From Hirudo medicinalis (taxonomy: Eukaryota > Annelida > Clitellata > Hirudinida > Hirudinidae), in contig MPNW01000091.1 in the NCBI GenBank assembly GCA_011800805.1, positions 32,958-96,957 of the forward strand: a stretch of 64,000 nt of DNA, read 5' to 3'. Under the pieces are notes generated by a model. The model saw only the letters and a list, made by a program, of their open reading frames with translations. It was not told the origin of the DNA and made no database searches. Shown piece by piece: positions 25,270-37,734 of the stretch (position 1 is the first letter of the stretch; every line of letters begins with the position of its first letter). The position numbers and the translations under genes were made by a program.

Positions 25270-26290
25270 ATTATTGAACTTGTGGTTTGTATAGAGGTTT
25301 CCAAATCCTCTCTTAACCCATTTAGCATTTGGATCATAAGGTGTGTTGAATTCCATCTTGTTGGTCAGTCCATTAAATTCCTCTTTGGTTACACCGCTTC
25401 ACTTCCTGTGTCATTACCAAAGACAGCCTTACAGTTTTTAACAACACTTCTGGCTTTTTGTAATAGCAAATTTTACATGTGTCTTTGTAGATTAACTGAA
25501 CTGTATATGCCAAACATGCCTTTCTCTTTAGTTTGGTGATAAAAAAAAATATATTAATAAATTCATCTCCAGGATCATCAATGTCACTCTCTTAATTGCT
25601 TTCGCCATCCTTCTCATTCATTTCTCCTAGTATCTTCACTGGTTTAATCATATTGATGGCATTGTCAGTTGTGATCATTAAGACTTGTTGTTGATCAATG
25701 GCCCAGCTTTCCATGCAATCATTTAATACCTTTGCTAGTACCTCACCACTATGAGGATGGGAAATTTTCAAAACTAGAACATGCACAGGGGAGTTACTTA
25801 ATCTTGAAAAGAAGGCCGCCGGTATAGCAACATGGGAACTCGAATAAGACCTTGAAGTCCAACAGTCCATTGCAATAGCTATGGCTGTCGCATACTTCAA
25901 GTCATCCTTTATCTGTGCAGAAATACTGTTAGCTAGATCACTCAGCATTCCTTATATTCTTTCTTCCTGGCAACTCACATCTGGGATCAATCCATTCCAA
26001 GATCTTCTTGAAAAAACGATTTTCAACTGAGGATGTTGGAGTTAATGTGTTTACCAGCAACATCACTGAAGTTTAATATGTATCTGAACTAAGCAAAATG
26101 CCTTGATCTCTCTTTCGCTTTAATGTTTTCTTCAAAACATCATCTACTGATGGCTGATCTTCATTCGGTTTCATCATAGAAGGAGATATCAATTGATTAT
26201 TCTCCTCGAGCTTTCTTTCGACATGGTTCAAAAGATTTGTGGCTTCCTTCTTTTTATTTCTTGATGATTGGCATAATTGCAATAACACAA
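25270..26290 (-). mobile_element. hAT transposase N-terminal and central remnant (ZBED-like)
   Basis: Minus-strand fragments in order: a charged linker (26073-26288, with QPSVDDVLKKTLKRKRDQ), LLVNTLTPTSSVENRFFKK (about 25990-26050), the catalytic-core piece with AIAMDCWTSRSYSSSHVAIP and LMITTDNAINM (25592-25948), and CLAYTVQLIYKD (about 25460-25500), equivalent to the CAAHxLQL box. Several frameshifts separate them, so no active transposase remains. No terminal inverted repeats were identified. Confidence 0.8.
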
Positions 26291-26697
26291 TTTTGAAAAT
26301 ATTAAGATTTAAAGTATTTTTATGAAAAAAATTTCATTTCTGATTTTATTTCAAAATTTGTTTTAATTTTTAATTTTAACTTATTTTAATTTTATTTTCG
26401 TTTTTTTTTCGCTTTCAACTTTGGGTAAATTGTGATTATTAAGTTGATTTTGTTATTTTTCCATGTTTATATTTGTTTTAACAGTTATTATAGTCAATTT
26501 TTAAAGTTAACTTGACTGGAACAACTCTATCTCTGACACTATGCTTATGGCACCATGCAAATGAACTATTAACTTACTAGCTTTTTTAAACAGCTTCGCC
26601 AGTCAAACTCATTTTTTATCCATTATAATTAATTTTATTATTTATGTCCTTCAAATTCAATCAATTACTTGCCCTCAAAGAACTGGGCGATTAGGAC

Positions 26698-26777
26698 GGT
26701 GCTCCCGCAATAGGACTCGAAACCTGCGCTGCCACTGCGAGAGGCGAAGTCTCAAACATCAGGCCACGCGGGAGCAC
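26698..26777 (-). tRNA. tRNA-like sequence (tRNA pseudogene or SINE head)
   Basis: Read on the minus strand it begins GTGCTCCCGC and ends GCGGGAGCAC, a perfect 10-bp terminal stem that includes a 7-bp acceptor stem. It contains TGGCCTGATG (A-box-like) and GGTTTCGAGTCC (B-box-like, one base longer than GGTTCGANTCC), which are the internal RNA polymerase III promoter elements. The D and anticodon arms do not fold cleanly in my hands and the T-loop has an extra T, so I do not assign an amino acid. No CCA is expected in an animal gene. Alternatives are a decayed tRNA gene or a tRNA-derived SINE. Confidence 0.55.
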
Positions 26778-28010
26778 AATGCTCCTTGCTTTCAGTAGCT
26801 CTCGAGTTTAAAGCTCTTATGCGATTTAGGAAAACTTGAAAGTTGAAAATAGTTCAAATATTAAATAGTTGAATATTTGACCTAAGAATGGTATAGAGGA
26901 TGATATGTGCAAATTTCAAGTCACTACTTTTCAATGTTTGGGAGGAGTTCTTGGGACAAACATTTAGCATTTATCTTTATAAATCTGCCTAAAAGTTGGC
27001 ATTAAGTTATTTAAATTAAGTTAAGCATTTTTATCATTATAATTTGAGATAAAAACATGGTAAACTTAATTGCACTTTCAAAACGTCCCTTGTTAAAACT
27101 TAATTTTTGTCAGTGATTAGTAGAGTATCAGTGATTAGCAAAGGTTAAAAGAAGACTCCAGAAAAAGTCTTCCCAAGTTCTATGTTTATTTTCCTTTTGT
27201 TTTGGCTCAGGCAACTAAGTGCTTTGCATACTTTTATTTGATGCATGAAATGAATTTTTTCGACTTGTTTATTGTTTCGGATTGTTATTCATTTACTTGA
27301 TTAAATTCTAGATGGATGCCATCATTTGTTTATAATGATTAAGAAACAAAGTGCTTTGTAGGTTCACATGCTAAAGCCAAAATAATTCTGGCAAATACCT
27401 GGCATTTGCATTAACTAACAATTATTGAGTGTTCATGACCACTGTTTAATAATGCATTGAATTTGGAAGAACAAGATAATGTAGCATACTTCCTATGTAT
27501 GGGTTCTCAGATCTCATTAACATGTTATCCAAAGAAATATTTTTTTTTTAAGGATCAAAGATGAATTATTTTTAGGTTTAAAAAAAGTGTGATTCATGTA
27601 TGACAAGAGACCCATCAGCAAACATGATGGAGTCATGTGCTTAACATGAATCCCATGCAAATTGTAATGGAAGAAAACATTAAGCTAGAAATCTGTAGCA
27701 AGAGTGTTGTTAGCAGAAGGGACTTGGAAGTCCTGAAATCTTTTCTTGAACAGCCCTGTATAAATAAAATGCTATTAGTTAAAATATTTAAATCATTGAC
27801 TCTGTGAGGTATATTCCAGCAGCAATCAATTCTTCAAAAATGTTATAATTACTAAGAACAGTACATTTCTTGAAACTTCAGCTCAATGATTCTATTTGCA
27901 AATGACTGCTTTTACATTTTGTAGTATTACATAGTTAAGCTACATAAACATTTGCCAAGAAATGCATTTGTTGTCTAAGAGTTTAGGACAAAAGTTTAGT
28001 TATTCAAGTT
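26778..28010. other. no gene seen
   Basis: AT-rich single-copy-looking sequence without domain hits, splice-supported exons or repeats that I can recognise. Confidence 0.5.
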
Positions 28011-28017
28011 TAACATG

Positions 28018-28580
28018 ACAAAACATAACATGACATGACATAACATAACATTAATTTACAGTGGTTTAAGAATAATGTCTTTGTTACAAACCAATCCTTT
28101 TTAATTAAATATTCAAATTTTGATAGTCCTATTTTAAATAGTTCCACCAAATCTGAATATGTTGTCTCCTCATGAAGCTTCTTCCAAAGATTAACTACTT
28201 TTGTGCTGAAGTAATTATTCTTCAGAGTATCCTTTGCTTTCCCATAAAGCCCATGCCCTCTTGTGGACTGCTTTTGGTGGCCTCAAAGAAATGTTCAAGT
28301 GGTAAATATTCTCTGTTAATATCTTGAGCTATGAGATCACCTCTACTTCTCATTATTTCTAGGTTTGTTTATCTGCAGCTTCTTATCTCTTCTCATAACT
28401 AAAATTTCCTAGACCCTTGTTCATCCGTGCTGCACTTCTCTGCACCATTTCCAAGGTTTCAATGTCCTTCTTTAAATGGGGGTTCCATACTTGTATGCAG
28501 TACTCCAGGTGGGGTAATGCTCACCAATGCTTTACACAACTTTAATATGATGCTTTTCTCCCTGCTGGAGAAACTATATA
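28018..28580 (-). mobile_element. LINE reverse-transcriptase C-terminal remnant
   Basis: The minus strand reads, with frameshifts, a thumb/C-terminal pattern typical of CR1-like LINEs: YCIQVWNPHLKKDIETLEMV, QRSAARMNKGLG, YEKR, RGHGLYGKAKDTLKNNYFST, then KVVNLWKKLHEE. It ends in an ATGTT-type pentanucleotide tail (28018-28053 on the plus strand as CATAACATGACATGACATAA and similar), as expected for the 3' end of such elements. It lies just downstream of the SLC22 gene. Confidence 0.75.
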
Positions 28581-28621
28581 AATATTAAACACGTTAACAA
28601 ATGTTAAAAATATTATATATA

Positions 28622-28627
28622 TTTATT
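28622..28627 (-). terminator. AATAAA polyadenylation signal of the SLC22 gene
   Basis: AATAAA on the minus strand about 110 nt past the stop codon at 28737. It is the nearest canonical signal. Confidence 0.45.
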
Positions 28628-28736
28628 AAAATTAGTGGTGTAAATCAGTTCTTGTAAAATTATTCAATTTTAGAACACAATATGTAATAACAATTTAATG
28701 GTTAATGAAAATATGGAAACTTTAAAACATATCAGC

Positions 28737-31700
28737 TCATTTGTTAAGACAACCTTTCACATTGATCAGTTTAGTTTGCTTTCTCATTTCATCCATTGAA
28801 TCATGAAGTGGTCTTCCTCTTGTCTCTGGGAGCAAGAGAGATATGATGGCAGCAGCAAATGAGAAGCTTCCAAAGATTATTGGAGGGAGATTAGAGTCGG
28901 CTACATTGCCCTGTATTATTTATAGAAAAAGTTAATTCTTAACTGTGGCATTAAAAATTCAACAGACACTTGAAATCCTGAGTCAATTTTGAAATGAGTA
29001 ACCCTTAAAAGTAAACAAAACGTTGCAAACTAAAGAAGCAGAATAAAGAGAGCGTTACTCGTAGAAAGGTATTTACCGAATTTTTGTCAGATTTTCAATG
29101 ACTATTCAATACGGAAGCATAATAACTAACCAGCAGATTGACTTGGGGAGCCAAGACATTGGCCAAGTTGCCAAAAAGGGTGCAGAATAGAAGACCGCGG
29201 CCTCGTATTATTGTTGGATATAGTTCATTAGTGAAGCAAATGGCTATCGACCAAGAAGCGGTGATGCAGAGTTTACCAATCAAAGCCAGCAAAGTTTGGG
29301 GCCACTCCAAGCCTGTAACAGAAGAAACTTTCAGTAGCGTATGAACTGTAATTCGTAATAAATTTATTAAAATAGTTAAATACACCCTTCAAGATCTAGT
29401 CTTAATATTCAGGTTGGCTGAATGGGTTGCGTTCATGCATGCGGCGGTAATGGTGGCAGTCGTATGTGTCGTGTTCGCAAACCGGTGTAACAGGCTAAAA
29501 TAACCCCTGTTTCCCGATTAAACTCGGGTATAATTGGGCCTAGGCTAAACTATATTCGGGGAATAAAGTGTCCTAGGTTAAGCTATACCCAGGGGTATAA
29601 AATAGACTGGGCCAGACCATGCCCCTCCAGGCCATATTATACCCCATGTGAAAGATAATCAATTTAATAAATTTCAGCATTTGTAGAAGCAATCGATTTG
29701 ATAACTATAAGACTGTAAGATTGTAAAGCTTTAGGTATCCATATTGGTTTGCTTATTTTTATAATATTTGTACTATTAAATGCAAATAAAAGTAATTTAA
29801 TTGAAAACTTTAATTATATTAAAATATTATTGACATTGATTTTGTTTTAAAGCTTCTCATTGATGATAATGAAAAAATATCAAAATACAATTAAATATTT
29901 AATTTAAAAAAAAGCAGCAACATATTTTATCAAATTAAACTAATTATCTTAAGTTCCGATTAAAGACATGACGTGTTCCATTCAAGGCAATTGTTTCCTA
30001 GATCGGAACATTTGAGAGTACTTGAATTTTTATGTTTATTTATTGTGTACCTGTAATATTATATGATGAAATGCATTCATCTAGTATTACACAGTTTTAA
30101 GTAAAATATCGGTAAAACCTAGTAATTCATATCTCAACACTATTACTATCATGGGGGTTTGACTTGGCCTGGAGGGGCATAATTTGACCTAGGCCATAAT
30201 ATATCCCAGACTATAAATTAGCGTAGGCCATAATATGCCCGGGTATAATCTAGCCTAGGCCGTTTTAAGCCCGGGTATACTATGGCCTGTTACACCTGCC
30301 TTCACATCCTATTCGGATACATAAGGCACTCGAAAAATCGGCCAAATTCAAATTTCACTTCTTAATTTTGGTATCCATGTTATCATTAATATTCTTATTA
30401 ATGGTAGATAGCTAAGTACATGGAATACATCGATTACATGGAATAAATTAGATAAGGATGACATCCGTGATGATACAGAATTTAATTTAAAAAAGAATAT
30501 TTAAGATAAACCTAAGTAAATATGGATATTAGGAATTAAGAGTAAAGAGTGGTTATTACACAGATCTCGGTCTTCTTAACCACTATGAATAATTGTTATG
30601 TTATGTTATGTTATAGAACTCTTAGCGTTGTTGAGAAGAATTGTTGTTTAATTAGTTTTTCTATTTAATGCTTTTTTGTTATATTTTGCCAGCCACCTTT
30701 TATCCCTTTATCTTAATATGGGGCCAATATACTCGCGCTTCCTTAAGACTGACCCTCGACTTATTTTGTTTCTATTTTGTTTTCCATAATGTGGTCCATG
30801 TGCTGGCACTTCATTTCGTTTCATTAATTTAATAAATCTATCGAAACTGAAAAAAAGAAAAATTAAAAATTATTGTAAGTTATTACCTGTAGTGATGCCT
30901 TGGATTCCAACTAGTATGTAAAGACACATTGCAGTCACAGACATTACAGAGAACAACGGCCATTTTCTCCCCAGGTAAGCTATTGTCAACTGAGCTATCA
31001 AATATCCTGGAAATTCAACCATTCCTGATATGAAAAAGTTCAGGAATGGATTTTTACTCAGCGTTGGCAGATAGAGAGAAATTCCGAAGTAAACAATTGA
31101 ATTTGAAAACCTGAAATGAGATTCATATGCAATTATTCAGCACAAAATATGTCGTAAATCATCCAAGCTATTGAATATTTATAAAATACTCTCACCAGAT
31201 AAAAAACAAAATGAAGGTGAGACAAGAAATGGTGGGATTGCTACAAAGATCTTTGACTGATCCTTGTCTATCTTGTTCTTCCTGTATTTATGAATTCATA
31301 TTATTTAAGAGTGTAAAAATATTACTTGTTGTAATTAGTGAATTTATATAAATGATTTTATAAGGGATGGACAATCTTTTCATGCACCAATCATCAAAAG
31401 AAGAAGGCGTTATAAACGTTAAAATTGATTGAAAGTTGTCTTTTGGAGAATTTGTTAGAAGTCAACAAATCATGCCACCTATTTTTGGAGTCAAATGTGA
31501 GGTTTAGCCAGTTTAAACAGATTGAAAAGATTGTCTTGCACGATTTGTGAGTTAAGTATAATATTATTATTAAGAAACTCATAATTCAAACATGCTTGAT
31601 TTTCAATATCATGTAATACATTTCACGCTATTTAACATGCTACCCTCATCGTCATCATCATCAACATCAACAAGGCCCCGTCCAAGCATGCTATAAATAA

Positions 31701-34160
31701 GTGAATATTACTGGAACGAATATGGTGACGTCTTCTGGAAACGGTCTCTTGTTGCACTTTGAAATCTGCTTCAGAATGGCCTCAGCCGATTCCTTCTTAT
31801 TCTTTGAATAAAGCCATCTAGGAGACTCTTTGATGAAACTTAAAATTTGTTATTAATATTATTAGCAACGTTAATCATATTATTATTTTTTAATTAAAAT
31901 TTTTTTTTATTATTTAGAATTCGTTTATTTCAAAACTCCGAACGAAGAACCCAAAAAATGTATTATTATTATTATTATTGACAGTATTATATGACAATTG
32001 TTAATAATAATAATATTATTATTTTACTACTCTTTGACATTGATATTAATTATAAATAATAATATGTTTAATAATCATGGACAAAATTGATGGCGATAAG
32101 ACATGCCAAGCACTCAAATTGATTGCCGTGACAATAACATCGCTATGAAGTCTGAAGTCCATTCTACTTGTGATAACATTCACTTGTAATGTTAAATATG
32201 TTTACGTTTTAGAATTAGTTGATCAATTATTGATTAAATGTGTCCAATATCACTTATTTTCTTAAAATGTCTTAGTTTCGCACCACTAAGTAGTATCTTT
32301 TTTATGTCTAACATAAAATTGATATCCTTCAAATTAAAGATCATTTTACATCCATACTCACCAAAGAAGAGTTAGGCAGACCAATGCTCCACAACTGATA
32401 TAAAACTGCAATTTGGACCAATGGCGAACAAAATATGCGATCAGGGACAAAATCATATACCCCAGAGACCAAAAGTAGTTGACCCCAGTTGATAGGTGAC
32501 CTCTAATCTTTACCCCAGTGATCTCTACGGCTTTAGAAGCATTGTATTAAAGTTAAATTTTTAAATAATCACACAATTAAATGTAAATGATTGGATGTGT
32601 TCAGTTATTTCATAATGACATAATTATTGTTGGAATGCCATTCGAATTTCAAAGATAAATAAATTATTTCATCTACAATTGATTTAAAATGCAAGGCAAC
32701 AGATTTCCATGAAAGTAATTCTGGTGCTCATTAGAATACATTCATGTTCTGACGTTAACAAATGCATGAACCTTTGGACATACACGTATATCCTTCAAGA
32801 AAATAACTTACAACATTTCTTAATCTCTCTCTAAAACAATAACTTGTAAGTAAGAAATCTTTCTTCTTATGAAGTGTGAACTTAAATATATGAACCTACG
32901 GTGGCTCCAGTGGAATAAGCAGCCACCGTGTTGAATCCCATGCAGAACTGGAGAATGCAGTAGACGTAATACTGAGGTGCAAAACTGGCCCCTCCTGCGA
33001 AAAGAACCATTGCAACCATGGCTAAGCAATATGGCCACTTTCTTCCGAATCTGGATTTTACAATTATAATGTTTAAAAATGGGTAAAATAAATAAAGTAA
33101 TAATGGCAACTTGTCTATCAATATTCCCCAGATTATGGCTCCAACAAGTTGACCAAATCCAACGACTGAATAAACGAACGAAGCCTTCCACTCATCTTTA
33201 CAAACGAGGTTCCACTACAATTGATTTATTTATCTTGTCAATTCATTAACGAAATGCTTAAAATAATTTGATACAGGTTGATGATATGATGATGATGCCT
33301 TGTCGGAAGATTATGAGCTTACGAAAGATAATATACTAAAAAATAACACGTCTTCATAACTTTGGCTACTTAAGTACGCTAGTGTACGATTATATATTTC
33401 CCCTAAATTTGGGCAGTTGGTCAATCACAAGTTCTTTTGCTTGGGTTTTGACATTGTCGTAAGTATTGATAAGGGTTATTCGTTTTTAAACGAATTAATT
33501 AGTAATATCATATTCAAATGATGAATTTTGGACATTTAAATAAATTTATTTTCATAGTTGCTACAAAACCACCAAATTATACAAAATGTAAACAAAATAA
33601 TGCTTTGAAACCTTAGAAACGATAGTTTCTTCATAGAGATTTCTGCTGTAGAACCAACCAAACTTGCAGTTGATCTGAGGTGGGCTGTCGTTGTGCAAGC
33701 CCTTACGCCATTCTTCCACGGTATTCATCGTCCAATTGGAATAATCTCTGTCGTACATGAGGCACGACCCCCCATTTACGGAGGAGATGTTGTGTTTGAG
33801 TTCCTCTGACAAATTGAGATGGTTCAATCTTGGTTCTGAGCAGTGGAATGGTTCAGGAACATCAGCGACAAAAACGAAGGACATCACCAGCATCACCTCT
33901 ATTATCATTCCCAGTGCGAATGTGAGAAATATCAAGAACTGATAAGGTCCGAACTCTCCAATAATTATCATGACATCATCAAATGTGATTGTTTCTTTTT
34001 TACTGCTACTGAAAGACCCATCATCAGTCTTTCCTTGGACTGTATTTTCTACTCTTTTTTCCGAACTCTGTTCTTCTCCCGAGAAATCAAAACTTTTGTT
34101 GTAAAAACATTTTCTTCCTATTTCTGTCAACTCGGAATTTAGACTTTTTTCTGAAGGCAT
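28737..34160 (-). CDS. SLC22-type organic cation/anion transporter (MFS), 589 aa, 9 exons
   Basis: Exons in transcript order: 33612-34160, 33111-33214, 32896-33050, 32362-32530, 31712-31838, 31196-31281, 30887-31110, 29131-29312, 28737-28910. Every junction keeps frame and gives 589 codons plus TGA. Start is ATG at 34160 (MPSEKSLNSELTEIGRKCF). Residues about 60-105 hold the cytosolic segment FDDVMIIIGEFGPYQF and TM1. A large extracellular loop follows with NLS, NIS, NWT and NDS glycosylation sequons. Family marks after it are IVSKWNLVCKDEW, GAIIWG, DKFGRKWPY (the GRK loop motif), KESPRWLYS and the C-terminal LPETRGRPLHDS. These are the standard SLC22 blocks, so it should be a plasma-membrane polyspecific transporter; substrate cannot be told. 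Orthology within SLC22 (OCT, OAT, OCTN or an invertebrate clade such as Orct) was not resolved. The intron between exons 7 and 8 carries a foldback element. Confidence 0.93.
29484..30296. mobile_element. foldback-type element with long internally repeated terminal inverted repeats
   Basis: The 813-bp segment starts GGTGTAACAGGC and ends with its reverse complement. About 160 bp at each end are inverted copies, made of degenerate tandem words around GGCCTAGGC, TATACCCGGG and ATTATACCC, and both arms include the GCCCCTCCAGGCC block (about 29620-29632 and 30169-30181 inverted). The roughly 500-bp middle is AT-rich and non-coding. No transposase and no clear target duplication were seen, so it is a non-autonomous foldback/MITE-like element in the SLC22 intron. 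Confidence 0.75.
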
Positions 34161-35418
34161 AATTCCGATATAGAGTAATTTTATTAAACAAGGTCAGAAT
34201 TTGTTTCTAAACTTGGATCAATCGAAGAGCATATTTAAATTAATAAATATATCTTAGAAAGTACTTTTCTGAAGAATATTAAGGATTCATTAAATTTAAA
34301 ACTAAAATATTCCTAAACAAACTCCTAATCTCATATAATATTTCAGCTTATTGAAGATTCAGGTTTTCAAGCTGAGCCTAAGCGCCCCTCACTTGTTGAT
34401 CTCCTTATCATTCTTTTTATTCATTTGATGATGATATTCTTTATTTTGCTGTCGTTGTGTGCGATGTTGGTTAATGAATTTTGTAGTAATGCATAATAAT
34501 TAATTTTTACTTACTAATGAATAAATTACTATTGAGTTGTTAATGGCATCGTTTGGCCCAACATTGAGCCGTCCTTAAATTTAGGAGGACATTTTTGAGT
34601 CAAATTTCAAGCAAAAACTTCCCACCCGACCCCTTTAGGTCGTGACATTTACGGATTCACAAAAAAAAAATCTTAATGACAGTCTTACTTATTCCATTTT
34701 TAGTTAAAGAGATAAAAATAAAATTTTCGATTGAAGAGCGAGATAATTGTCAATTATTGAAATCAAGGCTTGAAAATTTTAACATCACTGGTTTTCTACA
34801 TGATTCAAAGACTAACTTAAACAATAAACCCATACTAATGCTAAAAAAGGGGCCAAATGAAAATAATAGAGAAAATAAGAAAAATAATAATTAATAAAAT
34901 ATTTTTTTTTATTATGCATTCATCTCTTTCTGACGTGGGGCCCAAAAAAATGTTTTTGACATTGTGATGGTAATGATGATGCCCGAGTCCGAATGTGATT
35001 GTAGTGGTATGTGTTTCAATGGAGCTTCAAGACCACTTCAAGATTGAGGTAAGCTTTCTTTGATGTAGATGGCTTTCAAAGCGTTGCGAAACTCGACTGA
35101 ACACGTGAATTACGTGTTCAAGTGATTTTTGAAAACTTATGGTTAGGGAACGATAATTTCTTTAAATATTGAGATGATTGCAGCAAATATAAAACCATCC
35201 TTGCGATGACGTTACTAGCGTCGTCATTTGTTGTAAACAAATCTAATAAGCTACATTAAAAAAATAAACTAATAAAAAGAGAACTAATAACATTTAAGAA
35301 AAGTATTGATTAATCTACAAATACAGTATTTTATAACAAAAAACTCTGCCTAAGTTCGCGAAATAGGTTCAACGCATAAAATCATCTAATTCTGAAGTTT
35401 TATAGCATAGGTTACAAA

Positions 35419-37230
35419 ATGGCGATTGGAAAATATAAAACTTTCCCATCACATGGTTCCCATCGCTTGAGCAATCAAGCCCATAAACAAAAAAAGTAAA
35501 TCTCCCTTTCTTAAATATTTGTTGTGATTAAAAACAGTAGTATATCATATTTTAACACAAATTTCAGCATTTTAACCAGAAAGACTTCTCCAAAGACATC
35601 TACACCCATGCCACCGGCGAAGTGCACCACGATGACTCCCACAAAACTTGAATTGAGTCGTACTTGGACGGCAACTGATGTCAATAGTTCTCCAATAAAG
35701 TCCACTGACCAACAAGTCGATAGTTGTAAAGTGTGCGACGAAGATCAACCGCCATTTGAAGTTCTCTATAACTCAACTAATACTACAAGTAGCGAAAATA
35801 GTTTCATAAGCTTAGGCGTTGACAATGCAGATAACATCAAAGATTCTAGATTGGAATCGACATCAAAACCAGGTGAAATGTCCGCCAATGAAACAGTTCA
35901 AACCCAAGGAAATACAGAAGTTCCTGGCTCATCGGCACTTGGAGCTTTTAAGGATGATTCTAGTAAAACCAACTTTACAGCTAAGTTCATAAAAGCCAAT
36001 TATTTGATTTCAGAATCTGGTAGCAATGATGGAGAATTGCCAAAGAAGTGTTCAGATGAGGTTTTAAGTTCGAAAAGTTTTGAGGATAATCCACCAACAA
36101 ATCCCAAAAAATTTAAGCAAATTCATATGAATAAAACTTTTGAGACACGTCACGAATATTTGATGAACATCAACCAAAGTTCTAAACAAGCTCCAAAAAG
36201 TCCTGCCGGAGTTGCTGCCAAAGCTACACCCAGCAAAACTGTAAAAGAAAAGGACAAACCCCCAGCAGCAAAAGCGGCTTCTACGCCTAAAACAGTAAAA
36301 ACGCCAGATAAAGCTACACCTGCACCTAAATCAGACAAGGATGACGAAATTTGTGAATTCCCAGAGGATAAAGACAAAGCTGGAAAAACAGATAAGGACG
36401 ATAAGGGCAAAACACCGACAAAGGCAGGATTTACTCCTTCTACTCCAGATGTAAAGAAAACCGGAGAAACTATGTCAGATAGCAACGTAAAAGAAAAGGG
36501 TGTTCCAATCGCTAAAAGTGATAAATCAGGGAGCAGGCAAAGCATTTCAAAAGAAGGCGGCAAGAGAGCTTCAATCAAACTGCACCCGGAGCCCCATGTA
36601 CCAGAAAGAAAAGACATAGGGACATCCAATACACAGGAAAGGGATAAGCAAACAACGGATAAGGATGGAAGTACTGACAGAGATTACCTAAAAAATCTGA
36701 TAGGTGGCGACACAAGAAAGCCAATAGAGTTGACTCACTACAAAAGTGAAGAATTCATTGGCAATATTCTCAACATGCGCGGTGGATGGAGATTCAACAT
36801 CAATTTTACTGAATATCGGAGCGGCTATAATGTACAAAACGAGAACACTGGAGAACATATCCCTCCAAAACCAGACTCGAGCAAAAAATCTGACACTGAA
36901 GTGTCAAAGCCACCGAAAGATCAGCCAGTGGAGGAAGAAAAAAGTAAATTCTGCAACCACAGTGGATTCAGGGAAACATTTCTCGAGTTTGTCGACCGAT
37001 GGAAGAAGAATGAAATTAAAAATTGTCTTGAAAAGAAGCCCAAGGTATCCAATGACGAAATGAAGGAAAACAAACAGATCATCACTAGGAAAGAAGCTAA
37101 GACAGATGATAACTGCCAACAGAAGATTCCAAGGGTCAACTTTTCCGTTTATTACAGTGAACCGAAGAATGTAGGCGGTTGGGATGTCTGCCTTTTCTGT
37201 GCACCTCGTGTTTGTCAGTTGCCATGTTAG
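35419..37230 (+). CDS. unrecognised Lys/Pro/Ser-rich disordered protein, two exons
   Basis: Exon 1 is 35419-35495 (ATG in context ACAAAATGG; MAIGKYKTFPSHGSHRLSN, donor AA|GTAAAT). A 72-nt intron ends AAATTTCAG. Exon 2 is 35568-37230. The join restores AAC and reads on through ILTRKTSPKTSTP to TAG. The product is about 579 residues. The middle (about 240-340) is a low-complexity Lys/Ala/Pro/Thr tract with TPKTVKTPDKATPAPK-like words resembling linker-histone or microtubule-associated tails. The C-terminal third is less biased and has two GGW motifs (MRGGWRFNINF, NVGGWDVC) and CNHSGFRETFLEFVDRW. No known domain is recognised. The first ATG within exon 2 (35608) is an alternative start if the intron is wrong. 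Neighbours on the same strand encode similarly charged unknown proteins. Confidence 0.7.
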
Positions 37231-37343
37231 TGATGAGGTTGCATGGTTTGTTTGCAAAATGGTTTGATGGTGCTTGCCTGGAAATCATTGAATGTAATTA
37301 AGTTGATTCAAAAGTGACTGAATATCAATCAAAAAGTAATTTT

Positions 37344-37349
37344 AATAAA
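37344..37349 (+). terminator. AATAAA polyadenylation signal
   Basis: Canonical AATAAA 114 nt after the stop of the gene ending at 37230. Confidence 0.5.
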
Positions 37350-37734
37350 AAGTGACAATCAACATCATAAATATTTTTCATATTGTAAATATCGCCAAAA
37401 TCGCATTTGGAATTAATTAAGTCCATAGAAAAATTGAATTTCTAAATATTCGCCCACCCCTATTTTCGAATATGACGCCATTGTTTATTAAAATCACTAA
37501 AATGTCCTGGGAAGAGTGTGTCTTGATGAATCTTTTGTTTCATTCTGGCCAGTTTTAGGTTACATATTAAGTCAAACGTGGTGAAAAAGATTATCGCTAA
37601 TAAAAATTGCAATAATGTTACGCAAACAAAGTGGATTTTAATTTCTGAAAGCAACATTATTTGCCGAGAATTCTGATTTGCGCTCTTTTTAAAAAACACT
37701 TTCGAAGAAAGGAAGCGCAAAAAGAAAAAAACAA

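Noticed and set aside
36150..36629. 159-codon minus-strand ORF
   Set aside because: Antisense of the Lys/Pro-rich coding tract on the plus strand; hydrophobic bias is the complement of Lys codons.
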